The notes below the pieces were generated by a model, which worked only from the letters and a program-made list of their open reading frames with translations, did no database searches and was not told the origin of the DNA. Below, piece after piece: positions 55,088 through 63,962 of a DNA stretch of 64,000 nucleotides. The position numbers were made by a program, and so were the translations under genes. Source of the DNA: Teichococcus rhizosphaerae (GTDB lineage: Bacteria > Pseudomonadota > Alphaproteobacteria > Acetobacterales > Acetobacteraceae); NCBI RefSeq assembly GCF_002631185.1, contig NZ_PDNU01000003.1, positions 1-64,000 on the forward strand, in the 5' to 3' direction. The stretch's first letter is position 1. Every line of letters begins with the position of its first letter.

Positions 55088-55929
55088 CAGGGCGTGCTCT
55101 GCTTCGGGGTTTCGGGCCGGCTGGCCCATTCGGTCCAGGAGCCGTCATAGACGGCGGGCTCCGGCAGCCCCGCCCGCACCAGCGCCAGCGCCAGCACGCA
55201 GGCGGTGACGCCGGTGCCGCAGGAGGTGACGAGCGCGCGGCTGCCATCCGCGCCGGCCGCGGCGAAGCGGGCGCGGAGCTGCTCGGGCGGCAGCAGGGTC
55301 ATGTCGGGCGCCAGCAGCTCGGTCACGGGCACGCTGGCGGCGCCCGGCATGTGGCCGGAGGGCAGGCCGGGCCGCGGCTCGGGCGCCGTGCCGTCGAAGC
55401 GGCCCCTGGCGCGGGCATCGAGGATCAGCGCCGAGCGGTCCGCCACGATGCGCTTCACGTCACCGATGCCGGCCAGGCGGCGGGCGATGAAATCGGCCCA
55501 GAAATCCTGCCGCGGCGGCGCGGCGGGGGTGCCGGCGGCGGTGTCGCGGCCCTCGGCCAGCCATTTGGGCAGGCCGCCATCCAGCACGGCGGCGTTCTCG
55601 TGGCCGAACAGCCGCATCAGCCACCAGCCGCGCGCGGCCGAAAACAGCCCCTTCTGGTCGTAGAACACCACGCGGTGGTGGTTGGAGATGCCCAAGGCCC
55701 CCAGCAGCCGCGCGGCGCGCCCGGAGGTGGGGGCCATGTGCGGCAGGTCCGTCTCGGGGTCCGCCACCTCGTCGATGTCGAAGAAGGCTGCGCCGGGGAT
55801 GTGCGCGGCCGCGAACTCGGCCCTGGCGTCCCGGGGCTCGTTGGGGAGGTACTTGGTGGCGTCGAACACCAGAAGGTCCGGCTTGCCGAGCTCGGCCGCC
55901 AGCCATTCCGTGGAGACGAGGTTTTCCAT
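55087..55929 (-). CDS. sseA: thiosulfate/3-mercaptopyruvate sulfurtransferase
   Basis: A 280-residue protein with two rhodanese domains. The catalytic Cys237 is in TSCGTGVTA; the CGxGV loop is typical of 3-mercaptopyruvate enzymes. The first domain carries FDATKYLPNEPRDARAEFAAAHIPGAAFFDIDEVAD and is inactive as usual. It transfers sulfur from mercaptopyruvate or thiosulfate to a thiol or cyanide. ATG 55929 is adjacent to the AlaX gene (five bases) and its stop overlaps metC. The grouping suggests a sulfur amino-acid unit. Confidence 0.92.
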   Translation of the reverse strand: MENLVSTEWLAAELGKPDLLVFDATKYLPNEPRDARAEFAAAHIPGAAFFDIDEVADPETDLPHMAPTSGRAARLLGALGISNHHRVVFYDQKGLFSAARGWWLMRLFGHENAAVLDGGLPKWLAEGRDTAAGTPAAPPRQDFWADFIARRLAGIGDVKRIVADRSALILDARARGRFDGTAPEPRPGLPSGHMPGAASVPVTELLAPDMTLLPPEQLRARFAAAGADGSRALVTSCGTGVTACVLALALVRAGLPEPAVYDGSWTEWASRPETPKQSTP

Positions 55930-55934
55930 CCGCT

Positions 55935-56681
55935 TCAGCCTTCCAGCGTCACGTAGACGCGCCGGTTCTGCTTGCCCTTGTTCTCGAGCTTGGCGACGGT
56001 CACGGCGCCGATCTCGCCCGTGCGGGCCACATGCGTGCCGCCGCAGGGCTGGAGATCGACCGGCGCCGCCTCGGCGCCGATGCGCACCAGCCGCACCTGC
56101 CCCGCCCCGCGCGGCGGCTTCACGGACAGGGTGCGCACGAGGTTCGGGTTCTCGTCCAGCTCCGCCTCGGTGATCCAGCGCTCGCCCACCGCGTGGTCCT
56201 CGGCGGCCAGGGCCGTCAGGCGCTCGCTCAGCCATTCCTTGGTGGGCGGCTCGGCCAAGTCGAAATCGAGGCGCGACTTCTCCACGCCGATCTGCCCCCC
56301 GGTGACGCCGGCGCCGGGGATCAGGCTGCACAGCAGGTGCAGGGTGGTGTGCATGCGCATCAGGCGGTGGCGGCGCTCCCAGTCCAGCACGGCGGTGACC
56401 TCCGCGCCGGGAGCGGGGAGGGGGGCGCCGGCGGCCGGCACGTGCAGCACCGTGCCGTTCTCGCCCTTCACCGCATTGGTCACGGGCATTTCTCCAGGGG
56501 GCATCTCTCCAGGGGGCATCTCCGCGCCCTCCCAGCGCAGCAGGCCGGCATCGCCTGGCTGGCCGCCGCCCTGGGCGTAGAACACGGTGCGGTCCAGGAC
56601 CACGCCCTCCGGCCCGGCGGAGACCACCCTGGCGGTGCATTCGCGGGCATAGGGCTCGGTGCGGAACAGCATCTCGGTCAT
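55935..56681 (-). CDS. alanyl-tRNA editing protein, AlaX type
   Basis: A 248-residue free-standing editing domain that deacylates Ser- or Gly-tRNA(Ala). The zinc motif is split as HTTLHLL (HxxxH) near residue 111 and CGGTH near 211, and FYAQGGGQPGD near 34 is the family start. The medium size fits AlaX-M. ATG 56681 overlaps the stop of the Nudix gene (ATGA); ATG 56693 is an alternative. A repeated EMPPG run near residues 55-67 lies in a surface loop. Confidence 0.9.
   Translation of the reverse strand: MTEMLFRTEPYARECTARVVSAGPEGVVLDRTVFYAQGGGQPGDAGLLRWEGAEMPPGEMPPGEMPVTNAVKGENGTVLHVPAAGAPLPAPGAEVTAVLDWERRHRLMRMHTTLHLLCSLIPGAGVTGGQIGVEKSRLDFDLAEPPTKEWLSERLTALAAEDHAVGERWITEAELDENPNLVRTLSVKPPRGAGQVRLVRIGAEAAPVDLQPCGGTHVARTGEIGAVTVAKLENKGKQNRRVYVTLEG
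56484..56523 (-). repeat. 15-bp in-frame repeat in the AlaX gene
   Basis: Copies at 56484-56498 (GGGCATTTCTCCAGG), 56499-56513 (one change) and a partial third to 56523 encode EMPPG-EMPPG-EMP. The frame is kept. Confidence 0.8.
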
Positions 56682-57337
56682 GGGTCCATCCATTCGGTAT
56701 TCAGGCGGGGCGCGTTGGCCTGCAGCCAGAGCAGGGCCAGCGCGGCGGTGACGTTGCGGATCTCGTTGCGGGCGAGCTGGGCCAGCGCCTCCTCCAGCGG
56801 CAGCACCAGGATGCGGGTCTCCTCCCCCTCCTCCTCCAGCCCGCGCAGGCCGAGCAGCCCCTCATCGGGCAGGCTCACGCGGCCGCAATAGAAGTGCATC
56901 CGCTCGTCGCTGCCGCCCTGCATCAGCATGAACTGGCCGATCGGCACCACGCGGTCGGGCACCAGGCCGGTCTCCTCCTCCACCTCGCGCAGCGCGGCCT
57001 GGCCAGGGTCCTCGCCCGCGCCGAGCAGGCCGGCGGGGCATTCGCGCATCACCGGCTCCTCGCCCGCGGCCAGGGCGGGCAGGCGGAACTGCTCGATCAG
57101 CGCCACGCGGCGGGTGCGGGGGTCGTAGGGCAGCATCACCACGCCCTGGCCGCGCCGCCACATCTCCCAGGTGAGCAGGGCGGAGGGCGTGCCGTCGCTG
57201 CGCCGGTAGCGGAAGCGCACGACCTGCAGCGCGAACCGGCCGGACCAGGCGACCTCGTCGCTCTCGGGCATGTAGAGCGGGTGCGGCGGCACCGGCGGCG
57301 CCTTGGGTGGCCGGGAGGCGGGTGGTCTGGCCTTCAT
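56678..57337 (-). CDS. Nudix hydrolase, ADP-ribose pyrophosphatase type
   Basis: A 219-residue Nudix protein with a perfect Nudix box: Gly103-x5-Glu109-x7-REVEEETGL (117-125). It lies next to ALIEQFRLPALAAGEEPVMRECPAGLL, the ADP-ribose-pyrophosphatase form. It probably hydrolyses ADP-ribose or related NDP-sugars. First gene of the minus-strand Nudix-alaX-sseA-metC unit and divergent from the EamA transporter. Confidence 0.9.
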   Translation of the reverse strand: MKARPPASRPPKAPPVPPHPLYMPESDEVAWSGRFALQVVRFRYRRSDGTPSALLTWEMWRRGQGVVMLPYDPRTRRVALIEQFRLPALAAGEEPVMRECPAGLLGAGEDPGQAALREVEEETGLVPDRVVPIGQFMLMQGGSDERMHFYCGRVSLPDEGLLGLRGLEEEGEETRILVLPLEEALAQLARNEIRNVTAALALLWLQANAPRLNTEWMDP

Positions 57338-57376
57338 GCGGGGGGCAGCCTAACCTCGTCTGGAAACGCCACGATC

Positions 57377-58327
57377 ATGAGCCGCCCCATTCCCCTCGTC
57401 CATGCCCCGCCGGCCCTTCCCGATGACAGGGCCGCGCAGCTCGCCGCGCGCCGCCGCGCCATCCTCTGCGTGATGGGCGCCGCCCTCACCTTCGCCCTCG
57501 CCGCCGTGGCGGTGAAGCTGCTCGGCGGCGCCATCCCCGTGATGCAGGTCATCCTGTTCCGCAACCTGTTCGCCATCCCGCCGCTGGTGCTGCTGGCGCT
57601 GGCCACGGTGCCGCCGGCCGAGCGCCGCGGCCTGCTGGCCACCCGCAGCCCAGGCTGGACCCTGCTGCGCATCCTGTTCGGGCTGGGCGGCATGTTCGGC
57701 AGCTTCTACGGCTATGTCCACCTGCCGCTGGCCACGGTGACGGCGCTGGGCTTCACCATGCCGCTCTTCCTCACCGCCCTGTCCGTGCCCCTGCTGGGGG
57801 AGAAGGTGGGCTGGCGGCGGTGCAGCGCCGTGCTGGTGGGCTTTGGCGGGGTGCTGCTGATGCTGCGCCCCGGCTTCTCGGGGGAGGCGCTGCCGGCGCT
57901 GCCGGCCGCCGCCGTGCTGGGCGGCGCCGTGGCCTGGGCGCTGGCCATGATCAGCATCCGCCGCATGGGCGAGCTGGGGGAGAGCGGCACCACCATCGTG
58001 CTGTGGTTCGCCATCGGCGGCACGCTGGTGGGGGCGGTGGCGGCGCTGCCGGGCTGGGTGTGGCCCACGCCGGAGCAATGGGCGTTGCTGGCGGCGGTGG
58101 GGCTGATCTCGGCGGTGGCGCAACTGCTGATGACGGCCGCCTACCGCAGCGGCGAGACGACGCTGATCGCCCCTTTCGAGTATTCCGGCCTGCTCTGGAC
58201 CATGAGCCTCGGCGTGCTGATCTGGGGCGAGCTGCCGCGGGCCTGGGATTTCGTGGGCATCGCCGTGCTGGTGGCGTCGGGCCTCTATATCTGGCACCGC
58301 GAGGTGCGGCTCGGCCTGAAGCGCTGA
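57377..58327 (+). CDS. EamA/DMT-family transporter
   Basis: A 316-residue permease with ten predicted helices in two EamA repeats, starting at LCVMGAALTFALAAVAVKLLGG and ILGGAVAWALAMISI-like (LGGAVAWALAMISIRRMGELG) near 180. Drug/metabolite exporters of this family carry amino acids, purines or drugs. ATG 57377 (MSRPIPLVHAPP) follows a short AT-poor gap from the divergent Nudix gene. Substrate unknown. Confidence 0.9.
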   Translation: MSRPIPLVHAPPALPDDRAAQLAARRRAILCVMGAALTFALAAVAVKLLGGAIPVMQVILFRNLFAIPPLVLLALATVPPAERRGLLATRSPGWTLLRILFGLGGMFGSFYGYVHLPLATVTALGFTMPLFLTALSVPLLGEKVGWRRCSAVLVGFGGVLLMLRPGFSGEALPALPAAAVLGGAVAWALAMISIRRMGELGESGTTIVLWFAIGGTLVGAVAALPGWVWPTPEQWALLAAVGLISAVAQLLMTAAYRSGETTLIAPFEYSGLLWTMSLGVLIWGELPRAWDFVGIAVLVASGLYIWHREVRLGLKR

Positions 58328-58340
58328 GCCGCCGCCCGCC

Positions 58341-58793
58341 TCAGCCGGGCGCCGCCCCGAACCGCTTGGCGAACCACAGCCGGTGGTGGCCGGAGGGGCG
58401 CCCTTCCAGCCGGCCGACCTCCCGGAAGCCGTGCTTGCGGTAGAAGCCCGGCGCCTGGAAGCTGCTGGTGTAGAGATGCGCCCCCACCGCGCCGAGGCGC
58501 CGCGCCTCCGCCTCGGCGGCGGCGAGCAGGGCGGTGCCGGTGCCCTGGCCGCGCAGCCTCTCATCGACCCAGAACTTGTCGATGAACAGCCAGTCCATCG
58601 TCACCTCGCCCACCAGCCCGGCGCGCACCGTGCCGGCCTCGTCCCGCCGCAGGAAGCAGAGGGGGTGGGACACCAGCGCCCCGGGCCGCGCCGCCATGGC
58701 CGCGCGGCGGTGCTCGGCCAGGCCCGCCAGCACCGCCTGCGCCTCGGAGCCCTTGTTGTCCGCGACGAACTCGATGCCGGCCGCCGCGCTCAC
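58341..58793 (-). CDS. GNAT-family N-acetyltransferase
   Basis: A 150-residue acetyltransferase. The acetyl-CoA loop is FWVDERLRGQGTGTALLAAAEAEARRLG near residue 85, and SFQAPGFYRKHGFREVGRLEG follows. The start is GTG 58793, overlapping the stop of the membrane-protein gene (GTGA), so it is coupled to a ParA/membrane-protein unit. Substrate unknown. Confidence 0.85.
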   Translation of the reverse strand: MSAAAGIEFVADNKGSEAQAVLAGLAEHRRAAMAARPGALVSHPLCFLRRDEAGTVRAGLVGEVTMDWLFIDKFWVDERLRGQGTGTALLAAAEAEARRLGAVGAHLYTSSFQAPGFYRKHGFREVGRLEGRPSGHHRLWFAKRFGAAPG

Positions 58794-59245
58794 CCGCCGA
58801 AGCGGCCCCAGCCCGCCACGGCCACGGTGAACAGGCCGATCGCCAGGTTGATGGTGACGAGGCGGCGCACCTTGTCCGCCGCCGCGGCCGCCTCCGCGTC
58901 CTGGCCGGCGCCGAGGGCGGCGCGCATCGCATTCCAGGGGCCGAAGAACAGGGCGAGGAACAGGGCGGACATGATCAGCCCGGTGAGGTGCATGGTGTGG
59001 ACGTGCCAGCCCGTGCCGGCGAAGCCGCCATACCAGCCGAAGAGCAGCGCGTAGCCGCTGGCCAGCATCACCGGCATGGCGTGCCAGACCACCAGGAAGA
59101 AGCGCCGGTAGGTGCCGCCCAGCACGGCGAGGCGCTGCGGCCCCGGCAGCGTGGCCAGGCTTGGCCGCAGCGCCAGGATGGAGAAGGCCATTCCGCCCAC
59201 CCAGAGCACCGCCGCCAGGAGGTGAAGCACATAAACTAGCGTCAT
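58790..59245 (-). CDS. CopD-like/DUF2269-type small membrane protein
   Basis: A 151-residue membrane protein with four helices. The first (VYVLHLLAAVLWVGGMAFSILAL) carries the conserved His, and HAMPVMLASGYALLFGW and HTMHLTGLIMSALFLALFF follow. Such His-bearing helix pairs are found in CopD/YphA-like and cytochrome-b-like membrane proteins, sometimes binding heme or copper. No redox partner is nearby. Its start overlaps the ParA stop (ATGA) and its stop overlaps the GNAT start. Confidence 0.7.
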   Translation of the reverse strand: MTLVYVLHLLAAVLWVGGMAFSILALRPSLATLPGPQRLAVLGGTYRRFFLVVWHAMPVMLASGYALLFGWYGGFAGTGWHVHTMHLTGLIMSALFLALFFGPWNAMRAALGAGQDAEAAAAADKVRRLVTINLAIGLFTVAVAGWGRFGG

Positions 59246-59883
59246 GCCGGTCGTCCCTTGCCGTGATCCTCGATGGCCCGCGCCAGGGCGCGCGCCTCGG
59301 TGGCGGCGGTACCACGCGGCGCGGCTTCCGCCACCCCCAGTCCTTGCGCGAAGGCGCTGGCGAAGGCGGTGCGGTTGCCGAGCGCCGGCTCCAGCACCGG
59401 CAGCCCCCGCTCCGCCAGTTCCGCCGCGATCTCGCCGCGCAGGCGGCCGCTGGCGGGCACGCGGTTCATCAGCAGCCGCACGGGGCGGCGCTCGGCCGCC
59501 GCCAGCTCCAGCGTGGCGTCCATCGCCCAGAGGTCGGCGGGGGAGGGCTGCAACGGCACCAGCACCAGATCGGCCGCGCGGATGGCGATGCGCGAATCGG
59601 TGTCGGCATGCGGCGGCGTGTCGATGATCAGGAAGTCGTGCTCCCGCCGCAGCCGGTCGAGCGCGGCGGGCATGCGCCAGCCGGCCACGGCCTCGAAGCG
59701 CAGGGGGGCGGCCTGAGCCTGGCCGTGCCGCGCCTGGTGCCAGCGCGCCAGGGTCTGCTGCGGGTCGCTGTCCAGCAGGGCGACGCGGTGGCCGGCGGCT
59801 GCCAGGGCGGTCGCCAGGGTGGCGGCCACGGTCGACTTGCCGGCGCCGCCCTTGCGCTGCGCCACCGCCACCACGAGTGCCAT
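59242..59883 (-). CDS. ParA-family ATPase (orphan)
   Basis: A 213-residue deviant Walker-A ATPase. The N terminus VVAVAQRKGGAGKST has signature Lys11 and P-loop Lys16, and the second motif FLIIDTPPHAD is near 93. VLVPLQPSPADLWAMDATL near 118 is the family switch-II region. A strong AGGAGGGGG precedes ATG 59883; the long upstream frame is antisense to the rhodanese gene. No parB or parS-like repeats are nearby, so it is more likely an orphan partition/positioning ATPase than plasmid segregation. Confidence 0.88.
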   Translation of the reverse strand: MALVVAVAQRKGGAGKSTVAATLATALAAAGHRVALLDSDPQQTLARWHQARHGQAQAAPLRFEAVAGWRMPAALDRLRREHDFLIIDTPPHADTDSRIAIRAADLVLVPLQPSPADLWAMDATLELAAAERRPVRLLMNRVPASGRLRGEIAAELAERGLPVLEPALGNRTAFASAFAQGLGVAEAAPRGTAATEARALARAIEDHGKGRPA

Positions 59884-60010
59884 CCATCCCCCTCCTGCCG
59901 CTTGCGGGTGCCGCGCATCCTGCCTTGCCGGGGGCGGCGGTGCCAGCGGCATGGACGCGGCGCGGGCCTGGGCCCACATTGCGGCCCAGAACGAGGAAAG
60001 GAGTTCCGCC

Positions 60011-60424
60011 ATGAGCGTTGAAGATGTGACCCCGGCCGCCGCCTGGGACGCGCTGCGCGCCGACCCCGACGCCGTGCTGGTGGATGTGCGCACCGATGCC
60101 GAATGGAACTTCGTCGGCCTGCCGGATCTCGGCGAGGCGGGCAAGCAGCCGGTGCTGATCCCCTGGCAGGTCTATCCCAGCATGCAGGTGAACGGCGCCT
60201 TTCCCGACCACCTCCGCAAGGCGGGGCTGACGCCGCTGAACAAGCTGTATTTCCTGTGCCGCTCCGGCGCGCGGAGCCTGGCCGCGGCCCAGGCGGCGCA
60301 AGCGGCCGGGTTCCAGCACGCCTACAACGTGGCCGACGGCTTTGAAGGGCCGCCGGATGCCAGCGGCCACCGCGGCACGGTGGGCGGCTGGAAGGCCGAG
60401 GGGCTGCCCTGGCGCCAGCGCTGA
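60011..60424 (+). CDS. rhodanese-like domain protein
   Basis: A 137-residue single-domain sulfurtransferase-like protein. The active-site loop is FLCRSGARS with Cys83, and DAVLVDVRTDAEWNFVGLPD is near residue 20. AAAGGAG lies eight bases before ATG 60011. Divergent from the ParA unit and followed by a perfect hairpin. It may act as a sulfur carrier for cofactor synthesis or detoxification. Confidence 0.9.
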   Translation: MSVEDVTPAAAWDALRADPDAVLVDVRTDAEWNFVGLPDLGEAGKQPVLIPWQVYPSMQVNGAFPDHLRKAGLTPLNKLYFLCRSGARSLAAAQAAQAAGFQHAYNVADGFEGPPDASGHRGTVGGWKAEGLPWRQR

Positions 60425-60432
60425 GGAAGGCA

Positions 60433-60453
60433 AGGGGAGCCGCCGGCTCCCCT
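60433..60453. terminator. bidirectional stem-loop
   Basis: A 9-bp perfect stem AGGGGAGCC (60433-60441) / GGCTCCCCT (60445-60453) with a GCC loop stands between the rhodanese gene ending at 60424 and the convergent small gene ending at 60453. Confidence 0.55.
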
Positions 60454-60755
60454 CAGTGATGATGCGCGCGGCGCGTCTCGGCGGCTTTTTTCGCCGAGGC
60501 CGAGCGGGCCGCCGCAGGGCGCTGGGCGGAGGCTTCGCTGCCTTTCCGGCCGCCCTCATGCGCGGCGGCGTTGGTGTCCGGATGGCCGCGGCCGGAGCCG
60601 CTCCTGTTGCCGCCGCCCGAATCCTTGTTCACCGTGGCCCAGGCGCGGCGCTCGGCTTCCGCCTCGGGGACGCCGCGCGCCTCGTAGCCTTCCTCGATAT
60701 GCGCTGCCTTGCGCTTCTGCTTGTCGGTGTAGGCCGATTTGTCGCCACGCGGCAT
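60453..60755 (-). CDS. small KGG-like 'plasmid stabilization' family protein
   Basis: A 100-residue hydrophilic, probably disordered protein. MPRGDKSAYTDKQKRKAAHIEEGYEARGVPEAEAERRAWATVNKDSGGG is the conserved core of a short protein family common in alphaproteobacteria and often annotated as plasmid stabilization or stress-related. The tail is Ser/Gly/Ala/Lys-rich and ends in AHHH. AAGGAGA lies before ATG 60755. The name is historical and does not show plasmid origin. Confidence 0.8.
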   Translation of the reverse strand: MPRGDKSAYTDKQKRKAAHIEEGYEARGVPEAEAERRAWATVNKDSGGGNRSGSGRGHPDTNAAAHEGGRKGSEASAQRPAAARSASAKKAAETRRAHHH

Positions 60756-60807
60756 GGCCGGTCTCCTTCCGCGGAAGGAACGCCCGGCCCGCCGCGCGGT
60801 TCCCGGC

Positions 60808-61671
60808 TCAGCCGCAGCGCGGCGTGTGCGGGGTGGGGTCGTGGCCCGGCAGGCCGGGCACGCCATAGCCGGGGAAGGGGGTGTTCTCCGCGTCATCCGC
60901 CGCCGGCTTGGTGCCGAACCACTTCTCGGACAGCCTGGCCACCGTGCCGTCGAGCTTCATGCACTCCAGCACGTTCTCCACCGCGTTGCGCAGCTCGGCA
61001 TTGTCCTTGCGGAAGGGCGCGGCCCAGTGGGCGCGGGTCTCCTTGATGGTGAAGTCCGGCACCAGCATGGGCGCGCGCGTCGCGGCATAGCGGATGGTGG
61101 TGTTGCCGCCCAGGGTCGCGAAGACGCGGCCGGCGACCACGGCCTGCACCGCGTCGGGCTGGCTGTCGAAGGTCTGCACCGTGAAGCCCAGCTGCGCCGC
61201 GTTCTTCTGCGCCCAGGCATCGTAGGCCGAGCCCTTGTTCACGGCGATGGCCTTGCCGCGGATGTCCTCCAGCGACTTGATCGGCGCCGTGCCCTTGCGG
61301 ATGCCGAACTGGAACTCGGTGTAGAGGTAGCCCTCGGTGAAGAGCAGGTTCTCGGCGCGCTCCGGCGTCACCGTCACCGGCGCCGCGAGGAAGTCGTAGC
61401 GCCCGGCGTTCAGCGCGGGCACCAGGCCGGAGAAGCTGGCGCTGTCCATGGTGATGGGGCGGCCCATGCGGCGCGCCACCTCGGTGAAGAGATCGACGTT
61501 GAAGCCCTGCACGCCCCCATCGAGCTTGGGAAAGGCATGGGGGGCGAAGGTGCCGTCCACCGCCGTGCGCAGCGGCTGCGGCGCCTGGCCCTGCTGGGCC
61601 TGGGCGGCGCCGGACAGCGCGGCCAGCGCCAGCGGCGCGGCGAGGAAGGCGGTGAGAACAAGACGACGCAT
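60808..61671 (-). CDS. extracellular solute-binding protein, family 3 (amino-acid type)
   Basis: A 287-residue periplasmic receptor. The signal peptide ends ALSGAAQA near residue 24. Family blocks are VDGTFAPHAFPKLDGGVQGFNVDLFTEVARRMGR, RYDFLAAPVTVTPERAENLLFTEGYLY near 90 and IRGKAIAVNKGSAYDAWAQ near 137. The last Cys/Pro-rich part is a tail. No permease or ATPase follows, so it may work with components elsewhere. Start ATG 61671 (MRRLVLTAFL). Confidence 0.9.
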   Translation of the reverse strand: MRRLVLTAFLAAPLALAALSGAAQAQQGQAPQPLRTAVDGTFAPHAFPKLDGGVQGFNVDLFTEVARRMGRPITMDSASFSGLVPALNAGRYDFLAAPVTVTPERAENLLFTEGYLYTEFQFGIRKGTAPIKSLEDIRGKAIAVNKGSAYDAWAQKNAAQLGFTVQTFDSQPDAVQAVVAGRVFATLGGNTTIRYAATRAPMLVPDFTIKETRAHWAAPFRKDNAELRNAVENVLECMKLDGTVARLSEKWFGTKPAADDAENTPFPGYGVPGLPGHDPTPHTPRCG

Positions 61672-61800
61672 CAGTGAGACACTCCCTGTGGCCGGGTCAT
61701 GGCCGGAAACAGCCAACCCGTTTGCAAGAAGCGTGCAACGCCTGGAGCGAAGAGGAAAGGGGGGCACGGCGCATCCCCCCCTTCCGGCCGGGCGCGGGCC

Positions 61801-62904
<1,104 letters not shown>

Positions 62905-63004
62905 GGAGGCAGTCTCCGTCCGTGGGGGCCGCGCGCGGGCGGGGAGGATTTCGGCCCCCGCATATAGGCCCTCCGGCGCCTCCGCGTCATGTGAAGCGGA
63001 CGGG

Positions 63005-63475
63005 TCAGATACGCTGGTGCAGGGCGCAGACCAGGGTGAAGAGCCGGCGGGAGGTCTCGAAGTCCAGCGTCACGCGGCCGTCCAGGCGCTGGCAGAGCAG
63101 CTCGGCGCCCTCGTTATGCAGACCGCGCCGGCCCATGTCGATGGCCTGGATGCGGGCCTCCGAGCCACCCTCCGTCACCGCCTGCTCGTGGCTGGCGACC
63201 ACCAGGTGGTAGTCCTTGATCAGCCGCCGGAACGGGCCGAGGGCGAGCGCGATGATGCGCAGCGGCATGTCCCGCGCATCGTGGATGTCGAACACCAGCC
63301 GGCCGTCGCGCACCTCCAGGTGCAGCACATAGGGGCCGGGCGGCAGGCCGGCGGGGTCGAAGCGGTTGCCGGCCAGCAGGTCGGTCACCGCCTGCGCGCG
63401 GTCGGCCTCCGCATAGGGGTTGGGGAGGGGGGCGGTGTCCGGCAGGCAGATCCGGACCAGCCGCTGGTCAAGCAT
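63005..63475 (-). CDS. UPF0262 family protein
   Basis: A 156-residue conserved alphaproteobacterial protein of unknown function. The PYVLHLEVRDGRLVFDIHD and SLRRFRRLIKDY-like segment (LGPFRRLIKDYHLVVASHEQAV) plus IDMGRRGLHNEGAELLCQRLDG match the UPF0262 family. It overlaps the DUF983 gene by eight bases, a pairing that is common in this group, so they are likely co-transcribed. Confidence 0.88.
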   Translation of the reverse strand: MLDQRLVRICLPDTAPLPNPYAEADRAQAVTDLLAGNRFDPAGLPPGPYVLHLEVRDGRLVFDIHDARDMPLRIIALALGPFRRLIKDYHLVVASHEQAVTEGGSEARIQAIDMGRRGLHNEGAELLCQRLDGRVTLDFETSRRLFTLVCALHQRI

Positions 63476-63962
63476 CGCCGCGCTGCACCGAGGGGTTCAC
63501 CACCACGGGCTTCGCCGTGCCATCTCGCCGGCGCACCACCGGCGCATCGTTCTCGTTGCCGGTCAGGCCGATGCGGAGCATCCAGCCCACCACCGCGCCC
63601 TTGATCGGCCGCAGCGCCAGCATGCAGAGGATGGCGAAGAGCGGCAGCCACACCGCCATGTGCAGCCACATCGGCGGCTCATAGGCCTTCTCCACCCAGA
63701 ACACGACCGGCACGAAGATGTGGCCGACGATGAAGATGGTGAAGTAGGGCGGCGCGTCGTCGGCGCGCAGGCGGCCGAGCTCGGCGCCGCAGTTGCTGCA
63801 TTCCGGCACCACGCTGAGATAGCCGCGGAACACCTTGCCCTCGCCGCAGAAGGGGCAGCGGTTCATCGCGCCCCGCTTCAGCATGGTGGTGAAGGGTGGC
63901 AGGGGCAGGGTGTCGGTCGGGGCTTCGCGATCCGGCGTCCAGCTCTCGGGCGGGCGATCCAT
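63468..63962 (-). CDS. DUF983 domain membrane protein
   Basis: A 164-residue protein. An N-terminal zinc-ribbon-like part has CPFCGEGKVF near 37 and CSNCGAEL near 56, then two membrane helices (YFTIFIVGHIFVPVVFWVE and MAVWLPLFAILCMLALRPI). This is the DUF983 pattern. It overlaps the UPF0262 gene. Function unknown; in some alphaproteobacteria DUF983 genes sit near cytochrome oxidase genes, which I do not see here. Confidence 0.87.
   Translation of the reverse strand: MDRPPESWTPDREAPTDTLPLPPFTTMLKRGAMNRCPFCGEGKVFRGYLSVVPECSNCGAELGRLRADDAPPYFTIFIVGHIFVPVVFWVEKAYEPPMWLHMAVWLPLFAILCMLALRPIKGAVVGWMLRIGLTGNENDAPVVRRRDGTAKPVVVNPSVQRGDA

Noticed and set aside
53756-57376. SAM or cobalamin riboswitch before the metC/sseA unit
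   Set aside because: Genes are packed with overlaps and no leader of riboswitch length exists; the gap upstream of the Nudix gene is about 40 bases.
59242-60755. ParA plus a 'plasmid stabilization' protein as signs of a plasmid
   Set aside because: No ParB, centromere-like repeats or replication gene; core genes such as gltB, pyrE, lpxB and mtnA are in the same window, so chromosome is more likely.
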